A stretch of 7,821 nucleotides of DNA from Bacilli bacterium (GTDB taxonomy: Bacteria; Bacillota_I; Bacilli_A; ML615J-28; CAG-698). Both the position numbers and the translations under genes were made by a program. The notes below the pieces were generated by a model. That model did no database searches and was not told the origin of the DNA. It saw only the letters and a list, made by a program, of their open reading frames with translations. Positions 1 through 5,265 of this stretch are shown here, in pieces. Location: assembly GCA_023228385.1 (NCBI GenBank), contig JALOBF010000068.1, positions 1 to 7,821 of the forward strand, in the 5' to 3' direction. Position 1 is the first letter of the stretch. Each line of letters starts with the position of its first letter.

Positions 1-388
1 TTTTACTAAAAATATATAAAAATTTATCATTTGAAAATATATTATTCATAAAGCGAAACCAGTAAAGCACACTGATAAACATTATCGACAAACTCGCGCC
101 ATAATAGATTTCTTCAAGGGTTACGTTTATTTTACCAATTGTAAATAATACTGTTTCCCCTTGGTTGGCAAAAACCGCATTGGTTAAGGTAATAAAAAGC
201 ATAACTGGCAAAACAAAAATAACAGTTGACCAAACTGTTTTTGCCGGTTGTTTGTATACTGCATAAAAGCAAGAAAAAAAACCGGATAATAACAGTATTA
301 TCGGATGCGGTATCAATAATGTCGCAATAATAACAACCGTGAAATAACTGAATAAAGATAATGGGTGATGACATGAAAAGTCGCTCAT
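1..388 (-). CDS. ECF transporter transmembrane (T) component, partial
   Basis: Reading the minus strand from ATG at 388 gives 129 open codons to the window edge, so the C-terminal part lies outside. The protein is very hydrophobic, with segments around residues 10-28, 29-46, 52-70 and 95-112. It resembles the EcfT/CbiQ family of Firmicutes: an N-terminal HPLSLFSYF-type segment (8-16), NAVFANQGETVLF (70-82), LEEIYYGAS (91-99) and NDKFLYIF (120-127). The T subunit couples two cytoplasmic ABC ATPases to a substrate-binding S subunit in the membrane; none of these partners is visible here. ATG 388 is preferred over ATG 394 because AGGAG lies 8 nt upstream of 388 and only 2 nt from 394. The cobalamin riboswitch and terminator directly upstream suggest uptake of cobalamin, a precursor or cobalt; that substrate is inferred. 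A 97-residue open frame overlapping on the same strand (132-425) is a shadow. Confidence 0.8.
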   Translation of the reverse strand, partial: MSDFSCHHPLSLFSYFTVVIIATLLIPHPIILLLSGFFSCFYAVYKQPAKTVWSTVIFVLPVMLFITLTNAVFANQGETVLFTIGKINVTLEEIYYGASLSIMFISVLYWFRFMNNIFSNDKFLYIFSK

Positions 389-410
389 AAACATTACTCC
401 TAATCTGATA

Positions 411-438
411 AAGAAAAAATGCCACATAATCGTGGCAT
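411..438 (-). terminator. Intrinsic terminator, riboswitch expression platform
   Basis: On the minus strand ATGCCAC-GATTAT-GTGGCAT forms a perfect 7-bp hairpin (plus positions 419-438), followed directly by a T-rich run (TTTTTCTT). It lies between the cobalamin aptamer and the start of the ECF T gene, so it is the likely OFF-state terminator. A second hairpin upstream (463-479, stem CATTTC/GAAATG, loop GGTGG) has a loop that could pair with CCAC in the 5' arm of the terminator. It is a candidate switching element; that step is inferred. Confidence 0.8.
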
Positions 439-487
439 AAAGACGTATCAACAACAAACGATCATTTCCCACCGAAATGTGTTTCTT

Positions 488-650
488 TTCAATAAATGGC
501 AGGTCTCCTGACTTAGAACATCAAACCCGAATTTAACCTTCCCGGTTGCCCAGTGGTATCTTAAATTCATTAGTTCAATACAGTAGCGGGGGCTGTTACG
601 GATTCAAACCGTATTCCCTTTTAATCCTCAATATGAGTCACCAAATTGAA
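488..650 (-). ncRNA. Cobalamin (B12) riboswitch aptamer
   Basis: The minus strand carries the conserved cobalamin-riboswitch blocks in order: GGGAATACGGTTTGAATCC; then ACAGCCCCCGCTACTGT (about 596-580); CCACTG and GGGAAGG near 556-536; and the B12 box AGTCAGGAGACCTGCC (513-498). The closing P1 helix is visible as TTCAAT (650-645) pairing with ATTGAA (493-488). The Rfam family is Cobalamin (RF00174). Binding of adenosyl- or another cobalamin is expected to favour the downstream terminator (411-438) and shut off the ECF transporter gene when the vitamin is plentiful. The aptamer starts about 11 nt after the tetR stop codon, so its RNA either begins at a promoter inside the tetR 3' end or is read through from tetR. 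Confidence 0.96.
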
Positions 651-652
651 TC

Positions 653-681
653 TTAATATTTTATTGCTTATTGAAACTGAA
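653..681 (-). promoter_or_regulatory. Weak candidate promoter for the riboswitch transcript
   Basis: On the minus strand TTCAGT (681-676), a 17-nt spacer and TATTAA (658-653) lie in the last codons of tetR and just past its stop. The match is poor (3/6 and 4/6). It is listed only because a riboswitch RNA starting near 650 needs a promoter here unless it depends on read-through from tetR. Confidence 0.2.
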
Positions 682-1260
682 CTTAACAAAATCAATATAA
701 TCATTATAATTATTTTTAATTTCTTCTTCGCTTGCCGCTTTAATAAGATATTTCTCCAAGCATGTTTTGCCAATCATTTTAATAATGTTAAGTAAACTTT
801 GCGAATTCTTTGATTTCTGCACTTCAAGCGGGAAATATGCCAAATCGACTTCCGTACCCGGTTCCATAATCTTAGGAACAACAATATCATATGTCGATTT
901 TTCATTGAAAATGGCCGACATAATATTCAAACGAAATTGGCGGTTTTCTTCAATCGTTAACTTATCGATTGTATGAGAAAATTTTAGCTTCAAAGCCTCA
1001 TAAACGTCATTATCGGCTTCTTTCAAATATTTTATAAACTTTTTCTTATCAATGCCGTACATATAATGTATTAAGTAAACAAATAAATCCTCTACATTCT
1101 CAAAATATTGATAAAAACTGCCACGGGGAATATCCGCTTCCTTTACGATGTTGGCAATAACAGCTTTATCTAAAGGCACCCGGGAAAATTCTTTTTTTGC
1201 CGCGCGCAATATTCTCAATTTTTTTTCCTTAGGAAGATTTAAAAATGTTTTGGTAGGCAT
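661..1260 (-). CDS. TetR/AcrR-family transcriptional regulator
   Basis: This is a 199-residue protein, the usual TetR size. The N-terminal DNA-binding domain spans about residues 11-60: a first helix (KEKKLRILRAAKKEF), then the helix-turn-helix VIANIVKEADIPRGSFYQYF (34-53), whose PRGSFYQYF turn and recognition helix are a TetR hallmark. The rest is an alpha-helical ligand and dimer domain with no recognisable specificity. The start ATG is supported by AGGAGGTG four bases upstream. The gene has its own near-consensus promoter (1297-1325) with an imperfect palindrome in the spacer, so autorepression is plausible. It lies 76 nt after the PfoR-family permease and 11 nt before the cobalamin riboswitch, all on one strand. 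It may control the permease, the transporter or itself; the sequence does not decide. The family call is firm, the target and ligand unknown. Confidence 0.93.
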   Translation of the reverse strand: MPTKTFLNLPKEKKLRILRAAKKEFSRVPLDKAVIANIVKEADIPRGSFYQYFENVEDLFVYLIHYMYGIDKKKFIKYLKEADNDVYEALKLKFSHTIDKLTIEENRQFRLNIMSAIFNEKSTYDIVVPKIMEPGTEVDLAYFPLEVQKSKNSQSLLNIIKMIGKTCLEKYLIKAASEEEIKNNYNDYIDFVKFSFNKQ

Positions 1261-1296
1261 AATACACCTCCTGTTTAATCCTTTTTCTTCTATTTT

Positions 1297-1325
1297 ATTT
1301 TAACACAGTAATTGCTGAATGTCAA
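1297..1325 (-). promoter_or_regulatory. tetR promoter, extended -10
   Basis: On the minus strand TTGACA (1325-1320, perfect -35), a 17-nt spacer and TAAAAT (1302-1297, 5/6) are directly preceded by TGT, which fits an extended -10 TGn. Transcription would start near 1290, about 30 nt before the tetR ATG at 1260. The -35 is 12 nt past the stop of the upstream permease gene, and I see no terminator between them, so read-through from the permease is also possible. Confidence 0.75.
1306..1317. promoter_or_regulatory. Imperfect palindrome in tetR promoter, possible operator
   Basis: CAGTAATTGCTG is a 12-bp palindrome with one mismatched pair, centred on AATT. It lies inside the spacer between the -35 and -10 of the tetR promoter, where a bound TetR dimer would block RNA polymerase. 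TetR operators are usually longer (15 bp or more) and the flanks here match poorly, so this is only a candidate autoregulatory site. Confidence 0.3.
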
Positions 1326-1336
1326 TTTTTTTACAT

Positions 1337-2416
1337 TTATATTTTTAAGTCACCGGGTTGAATCCAACCGGCTTTTCGAAAAATAATATCAAAAATATAA
1401 ACCAAAACCAACGGTAAGCCAATCTGCAAAATCAGAACACTAAACCAAAATGATTGGGAATTACCCATAGCGGCAAAGGTTCCGAACTGACCAACCAAAC
1501 CCGAAGTCCCCATTCCACTGCCGGAAGGATCGCATAAAGTTTTAAATACGATTGTTGAAAGAGGGCCTAAAATAGCACTAACAATAATTGGCGGTAACCA
1601 AATGATTGGTTTTCTTAAAATGTTTTTAAACTGCAACATTGATGTGCCGATGCCAACCGAAATAATCGTACCGATATTATTATCTTTGCGCGACATAACA
1701 GCAAAACCCAGCATTTGTACCGAACATCCGACAACGGCTGCGCCGCCGGCTAAACCGCCCAACCCAATCGAAACAGCAATCGCTGCTGAGGAGATCGGTG
1801 CCGTCAAAGCCATGCCCATAACGACAGCAATAATAATTCCCATAAAGAAAGGCTGGACTTCAGTCGCCCAAACAATAAATTTACCAATCGCCGCCATTAC
1901 GGAAGATACCGGACGACTGATAAAATAAAATATAGCGAAAGCCAGCAAGGCGGAACTCAGCGGTATCAAGATAATATCAATCGGTGTTGTTTTTCTTAAA
2001 ATCAAATTAAGGATTTCAATCGAAAAAATAACACAAAGATAGATAACGACCGGGTCACCGGGAGCACCAAAAAAAGCAATTTCTTCAACCAATATGCCTT
2101 CTTTAAAATAGGGCAAACCGCCGATGCCGCCGGCCACACCGGCAGCAATCAAACGCAAGCCTTCAAGTTTCAAACTCCGACCAATCCCAATCCCGATCCC
2201 GATACCGGTCAACATTTTTAATATTTTCGCTAACACAACAATTTCCGTTATTCCCAATTGAGTACCAATCGTTTGAATAATCGTTCCGATAATTAAAGTT
2301 GAGAATAAACCCAAAGCCATGCCGTTCATCGTCTTGATCAAATAATCAAGGAAGCGCTTCAATAACCGTTTTATTTTTTCAAAAAGTGTTTGCTCTTTTT
2401 TTGTCACTAATTCCAC
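1337..2416 (-). CDS. PfoR-family / PTS EIIC-like membrane protein
   Basis: This is a 359-residue integral membrane protein with about nine hydrophobic segments and a short basic cytoplasmic N-terminus (TKKEQTLFEKIKRLLKRF). It matches my knowledge of the PTS_EIIC_2 family (PF13303, COG3641 PfoR). Features include MALGLFSTLIIGTIIQTIG (33-51), a Gly-Ile repeat (71-79), GDPVVIYL (120-127), KTTPIDIILIPL (142-153), MALTAPISSAA (202-212) and DPSGSGMGTSGLVGQ (297-311). Proteins of this family resemble sugar-transport IIC domains but usually stand alone; no IIA or IIB domain is present here. The PfoR name comes from a proposed regulator of perfringolysin O, and a true regulatory role is unproven. The start is GTG: 2416 has AAGGA only 1 nt away, so GTG at 2407 (three codons in, about 10 nt from the same site) is at least as likely. 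A good promoter lies at 2452-2480. The stop is TAA; no terminator follows. Confidence 0.88.
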   Translation of the reverse strand: MELVTKKEQTLFEKIKRLLKRFLDYLIKTMNGMALGLFSTLIIGTIIQTIGTQLGITEIVVLAKILKMLTGIGIGIGIGRSLKLEGLRLIAAGVAGGIGGLPYFKEGILVEEIAFFGAPGDPVVIYLCVIFSIEILNLILRKTTPIDIILIPLSSALLAFAIFYFISRPVSSVMAAIGKFIVWATEVQPFFMGIIIAVVMGMALTAPISSAAIAVSIGLGGLAGGAAVVGCSVQMLGFAVMSRKDNNIGTIISVGIGTSMLQFKNILRKPIIWLPPIIVSAILGPLSTIVFKTLCDPSGSGMGTSGLVGQFGTFAAMGNSQSFWFSVLILQIGLPLVLVYIFDIIFRKAGWIQPGDLKI

Positions 2417-2451
2417 ATCCTTATTAATTAGTTTTATTTTATCACAAAACG

Positions 2452-2480
2452 ATTATATTTCAATAATAAACAGAAGTGAA
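2452..2480 (-). promoter_or_regulatory. Promoter of the PfoR-family gene
   Basis: On the minus strand TTCACT (2480-2475, 4/6), a 17-nt spacer and TATAAT (2457-2452, perfect) would start RNA near 2445. That gives a leader of about 30 nt to the GTG start codons at 2416 or 2407. Confidence 0.7.
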
Positions 2481-2878
2481 CCTTAAAATAATTATCAACC
2501 GGCATCCAAAAGAACCGGGAAAGCAACCCGATTCAATATCCTTTATAAATATAAATTATTTAAATTCAGCAATATTATTTTGCTTGAATCCTATTAATAA
2601 CAACATTGGAATAAAACATAAAATATTCTGTTATTAATTTCACAGCTTTGTATAAGACTAATTTGTTTCCCCGATTTTTAAAACAAATCTCTTCCTAGAA
2701 GATATATATATAAATGTCTTTTCGGTTTTTGCAAAGTTTATTGCCGGAAGAGGGATTCTAGACAATTAAATTATATATAATTTTAAACCAATTTACAAGT
2801 TAATATTTTACACTACCTTTTACACTGCCTTTTATACTGCCGTTACGGCCGCAGAAACTAATTTTTCTTAATAGAATC
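2481..2878. other. Divergent intergenic region, no gene seen
   Basis: I find no convincing open frame or RNA gene between the two outward-facing promoters. The stretch is AT-rich and has several inverted repeats: ATTCAGCA with TGCTTGAAT (2564-2589, one bulge), a perfect 8-bp pair ATTTGTTT/AAACAAAT (2661-2668 and 2681-2688), CTCTTCC/GGAAGAG (2689-2695 and 2746-2752), and CTAGAA/TTCTAG (2695-2700 and 2756-2761). A threefold 12-bp repeat follows at 2806-2841. None has a T-run typical of a terminator. They may be protein-binding sites or relics; I assign no function. Confidence 0.5.
2806..2841 (+). repeat. Three tandem copies of a 12-bp repeat
   Basis: TTTTACACTACC, TTTTACACTGCC and TTTTATACTGCC follow each other without gaps; each differs from its neighbour by one base. 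The array overlaps by three bases a perfect 11-bp palindrome, GCCGTTACGGC (2839-2849). It lies 38 nt upstream of the -35 of the SDR promoter, a position suited to regulator binding; that role is inferred. Confidence 0.8.
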
Positions 2879-2908
2879 TTGCCAATTAACATATATTAGT
2901 GATATAAT
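2879..2908 (+). promoter_or_regulatory. Promoter of the SDR gene, extended -10
   Basis: TTGCCA (2879-2884, 5/6), an 18-nt spacer and TATAAT (2903-2908, perfect) are preceded by TGA, giving an extended -10. RNA should start near 2915, about 30 nt before ATG 2945. The ribosome binding site is weak (AAAGAAG, 2931-2937). Confidence 0.8.
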
Positions 2909-2944
2909 AAAAATAATCAAATATACACTGAAAGAAGTGCAATT

Positions 2945-3931
2945 ATGAAAAAAGTAATGGTTACCGGCGCGACCGGACATGTTGGAAATGTTTTGATTAA
3001 GGAATTAAATAAACAAGGATATCAGGTATACGGCCTGGTTTTGCCGTTTGATCGGATTGATTATATTAAAAATGACTGCCATATAGTATACGGTAATATT
3101 TTGGATTTAGCGGGGCTCAAGTATTTATTTAGAGAGATGGACTATATTATTCATACGGCGGGTTTAATCGATATTGGCAGCGGTAATAAAAAAAACTTGT
3201 ACAATGTTAATATTAATGGTACCTTGAACGTTATGAAAGCGGCTTTATTTAGTAATGTTAAAAGAGTCGTCTATACTTCAAGTGTGCATGCCATTCCGGA
3301 AATTAAAAACGATCAAACAATGACCGAAATTGATTATTTCGATCCGAAAAAGGTAAAAGGCAATTACGCCAAATCCAAAGCCATTGCCACTCAAAGCGCT
3401 TTTGATTATGCTAAAGATCATAACCTTGATTTGGTTGTTGTGATGTTATCCGGGGTAATTGGTGCTCATGATTATAAAGGCTCATACATGGGAGAGGTTG
3501 TAAAAAGTTATTTAAGAAGTAAACTGCCTGTTTATATCAAAGGCGGTTATAACTTTGTAGACGTAAAAGATGTTTCTAAAGGAATTGTCCTTGCATTGGA
3601 AAATGGAATTAAACATGAAAATTATATCTTATCGGGTTATGTCAAAACCATCAAAAAATATTTAGACTTAATTGCGGCCTATACCCATAAAAAACCCATT
3701 AAAAAAGCAATCAATTATTATTTTATATTAATAATGAGTAAATTTGCGGAACTTTATTATATTATTAATAAAAAGAAAATGCTTATGAGTACCTATTCTA
3801 TCAAGGTTTTAAGAAGCAATCCTAATTTCTCCAATCAAAAAGCCATCAGTCAACTTGGTTGGCAATTAAGACCTTTTGAAGAGACGGTAAAAGATGTTGT
3901 TGATTTTATTCGCTCAGAATATAATTTATAA
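2945..3931 (+). CDS. Extended SDR: NAD-dependent epimerase/dehydratase family oxidoreductase
   Basis: This is a 328-residue cytosolic protein with a Rossmann fold at the N-terminus. Visible motifs are MVTGATGHVG (5-14, TGxxGxxG dinucleotide binding), GNILDL (50-55), HTAG (70-73), TSS (111-113) and the catalytic pair YAKSK (Tyr141, Lys145). FVDVKDV (204-210) is typical of the extended SDR / dihydroflavonol-4-reductase-like branch. The lysine-rich C-terminal third (about 235-328), including YYFILIMSKFAELYYIINKK, should form the substrate lobe. The length is normal. The substrate cannot be read from the sequence; candidates are sugar nucleotides, ketones or aldehydes. It is the only complete plus-strand gene here, transcribed alone from its own promoter, with possible terminators at 4026-4045 and 4100-4142. 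The family call is firm, the reaction open. Confidence 0.93.
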   Translation: MKKVMVTGATGHVGNVLIKELNKQGYQVYGLVLPFDRIDYIKNDCHIVYGNILDLAGLKYLFREMDYIIHTAGLIDIGSGNKKNLYNVNINGTLNVMKAALFSNVKRVVYTSSVHAIPEIKNDQTMTEIDYFDPKKVKGNYAKSKAIATQSAFDYAKDHNLDLVVVMLSGVIGAHDYKGSYMGEVVKSYLRSKLPVYIKGGYNFVDVKDVSKGIVLALENGIKHENYILSGYVKTIKKYLDLIAAYTHKKPIKKAINYYFILIMSKFAELYYIINKKKMLMSTYSIKVLRSNPNFSNQKAISQLGWQLRPFEETVKDVVDFIRSEYNL

Positions 3932-3969
3932 TTGTTAAGCTTTTTTCAACCATATTCAATATGATATAT

Positions 3970-4045
3970 CCGCTCTTATCTCGTGGTAAACGCCTTGTCT
4001 TTAGCTAGCACTCTGTTAGCAGTTTGCCGTATAAGCGGCTTTTTC
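3970..4045 (+). ncRNA. Candidate structured RNA or 3' UTR element with terminator
   Basis: Nested helices can be drawn: CCGCT (3970-3974) with AGCGG (4034-4038); GGTAAAC (3985-3991) with GTTTGCC (4022-4028, one G-U pair); and GCTA (4004-4007) with TAGC (4017-4020). A rival hairpin GCCGT-ATAA-GCGGC (4026-4039) followed by TTTTT (4040-4044) is a short intrinsic terminator, and it shares bases with the outer two helices. It begins 39 nt after the SDR stop, so it may simply end the SDR transcript. I find no strong promoter just upstream and no match to a known RNA family. Confidence 0.35.
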
Positions 4046-4099
4046 ACTCTCTAGCGCTTAAACATATCCGGCGTACATAATGAATAGGGGCTTTATGCT

Positions 4100-4142
4100 A
4101 AAAAATGACGGAAATACCATCTGGTGAAAACCGTCATTTTTT
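4100..4142. terminator. Strong bidirectional intrinsic terminator
   Basis: AAAAAATGACGG (4100-4111) pairs perfectly over 12 bp with CCGTCATTTTTT (4131-4142). The 19-nt loop can form a small inner ACC/GGT stem. GC-rich inner pairs with A/T-run ends make it work on both strands. It would catch plus-strand RNA from the SDR gene and minus-strand RNA coming from the 4.2-5.2 kb side. Confidence 0.8.
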
Positions 4143-4445
4143 GACATAATATAATTGCAGTGTCAAAACACCGTTGTGTTTATTAATTATATTTTGAATT
4201 CTAAATTTTTTTAGTGTTTTCTTCACCAAAACAAAGAATTATCTTCTTTGGTCCGCTTTGTTAGGGCAACTATTAATCTTTTACAATTAATAGCTGTAAT
4301 TGAAGTGCTATACCACATTATGGTTTAGTGAAAAAAAACAAACTGGAAAATTACGGGTACGGTACTTGCGTCTTAATGCCAAAGGTAATACGATTGTTAC
4401 CCTTTCAAAGAGTCAAACAAAATAAGGAATCCATTAAATAAACAG

Positions 4446-4496
4446 GCCTGCTAATATATCTAAAAATACAAAACCAATTGTTCTTTCCCTAAACAT
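4446..4496 (+). repeat. Diverged 51-nt direct repeat, copy 1
   Basis: This stretch begins GCCTGCTAATATATCTAAAA and ends TAAACAT. It aligns with 4575-4625 at roughly three quarters identity, with shared blocks GCCTGC, AATATAT, TAAAAAT, AATTGTT and TAAACAT. One-base gaps are needed between blocks, so a shared reading frame is not preserved. Confidence 0.65.
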
Positions 4497-4574
4497 ACGG
4501 TATGATAATGAGATATTTATAGGAATTTTTTCTAATAATATCAATGATTGGGAGTTGTTGACATGGAAAAATAA

Positions 4575-4625
4575 GCCTGCCAATATATGTAAAAATGGAA
4601 AAATTAATTGTTTTACTATAAACAT
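4575..4625 (+). repeat. Diverged 51-nt direct repeat, copy 2
   Basis: This is the second copy of the repeat at 4446-4496, offset by 129 bp, beginning GCCTGCCAATATATGTAAAA and ending TAAACAT. Frames are open across both copies on both strands, but neither frame has a good ribosome binding site. Confidence 0.65.
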
Positions 4626-4827
4626 TTAAGTTCTCTTCCGAATTCTAAAGTTGTAAAAAGATGAACTAACCCCATAGCTGTAATTGGTGATAAAAGTCGG
4701 AAAACTATAAATTTATATTTTGTTGATGTCAGTTATATATAACATAAAGATAATTGCCCAGAAGATATAATTGCGTTTTTGGCGGTAGCCGACCAGAAAA
4801 ATAGATAGTACTCATATAAAAAATTCA

Positions 4828-4865
4828 TTTCATCTTATATATTATATATAATATATAAGATGAAA
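4828..4865. repeat. Perfect 38-bp palindrome
   Basis: TTTCATCTTATATATTATA (4828-4846) is followed immediately by its exact reverse complement (4847-4865). As RNA it would form a long hairpin of up to 17-18 bp. No T-run follows on either strand, so it is not a standard terminator. It could be a cruciform, a protein site or a transposon-end relic. Confidence 0.9.
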
Positions 4866-4945
4866 GTCAAGATTTATTAAGAAAATAGCAAAAATATTTA
4901 AAAATGCGATAAAAAATCTACTTTATGAATAAAATGATTGATATT

Positions 4946-5075
4946 AAAAACCGGTCGTGCTTTCAAGTCGGATTTTGCGATTCGAAATACTCTTCAATTT
5001 TTCATAAGCCTAACCTTTACTGTTTATACCCTTTTCCCCCCATAAGGATGTGGAAATAAAGATCTCATATATTCT
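4946..5075 (-). pseudogene. Remnant of IS1634/IS4-type DDE transposase
   Basis: On the minus strand, short frames in series read like the C-terminal catalytic region of an IS1634-type transposase (DDE_Tnp_1 fold). From 5075 to 5001 the frame gives RIYEIFISTSL, then EKGINSKG, a stop, and AYE. From 4998 another frame gives IEEY. From 4987 to 4946 a third gives FRIAKSDLKARPVF. Intact members carry a block of the kind YDGFYAISTNL...INKRRWEIEECFRIMKSDFKARPVY (family pattern from memory), with the catalytic Glu in EIEE. Order, spacing and strand fit, with a stop codon and at least two frameshifts. No start, no N-terminal Asp residues and no terminal repeats were found, so only a fragment survives. 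The call rests on about 40 residues. Confidence 0.5.
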
Positions 5076-5170
5076 TTGCTTTTTTGGATTGTTTCTTCTG
5101 CTTATATAATTTAAGCAACAAATAGGTTAATACATCATGTATCTGTATTCTATGGTCCTAATTAGCATAA

Positions 5171-5197
5171 TGACTAAAGCCCTAAAAACTTTAGTCA
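5171..5197. repeat. 9-bp perfect hairpin downstream of groEL terminator
   Basis: TGACTAAAG (5171-5179) and CTTTAGTCA (5189-5197) are perfect inverted copies around a 9-nt loop. No T-run follows on either strand. It lies just beyond the groEL terminator and could be a back-up processing or termination hairpin; the function is unknown. Confidence 0.6.
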
Positions 5198-5214
5198 ATA
5201 CAACTGTCTATCGT

Positions 5215-5251
5215 AAAAAAAGGGCTTTTTGTAAACAATAAGGCCCTTTTT
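5215..5251 (-). terminator. groEL intrinsic terminator
   Basis: On the minus strand AAAAAGGGC (5251-5243) pairs with GCCCTTTTT (5225-5217) across a 17-nt loop, ending in seven T (5221-5215). It begins 15 nt after the groEL stop. The A-run on the other arm lets it also stop plus-strand transcription. Confidence 0.85.
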
Positions 5252-5265
5252 ACATACACTGAATT

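Larger units (their letters stand above)
3932..5214. other. 1.3-kb region without intact genes; relics and structured elements
   Basis: No full gene is credible here. The left end holds terminator-like structures (3970-4142). From 4143 to 4640 there are only short frames. Examples are a plus-strand frame 4300-4425 (ends NAKGNTIVTLSKSQTK) and one at 4438-4629 (contains NEIFIGIFSNNINDWELL). Both lack a good start and ribosome binding site, and I do not recognise either. Inverted repeats occur at 4270-4293 (CTATTAAT/ATTAATAG) and 4381-4405 (AAAGGTAA/TTACCCTTT with a bulge). TAGCTGTAATTG appears twice (4291, 4675), as does GAATTCTAAA (4196, 4640). The right part holds a 38-bp palindrome and a transposase remnant. 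The picture is of decayed, probably insertion-derived DNA. Confidence 0.6.

Noticed and set aside
132..425. 97-residue open frame on the minus strand
   Set aside because: It overlaps in another frame the ECF T component (1-388), which has clear family motifs and an AGGAG site; the 97-residue frame also runs through the riboswitch terminator and matches nothing known.
767..976. Plus-strand open frames antisense to tetR (767-976) and to the permease (1602-1928)
   Set aside because: Shadows of well-supported minus-strand genes.
2500..2545. Possible tRNA or terminator around CCGGGAAAGCAACCCG
   Set aside because: No acceptor or anticodon arm can be built, and no T-run follows the short CGGG/CCCG pair.
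4001..4020. TAGCACTC half of a CIRCE element
   Set aside because: CIRCE needs GAGTGCTAA about 9 nt further on; here the next bases are TGTTAGCAG. It is also 3 kb from groES and not upstream of it.
4141..4155. TTGACA followed by TATAAT as a promoter
   Set aside because: Only 3 nt separate the two boxes instead of 16-18, and TTGACA overlaps the tail of a terminator.
4434..4625. 63-residue hydrophobic open frame on the minus strand
   Set aside because: It has a poor ribosome binding site and no known match. The plus strand is open over nearly the same interval, and its two LAGLF strings simply reflect the 51-nt DNA repeat.
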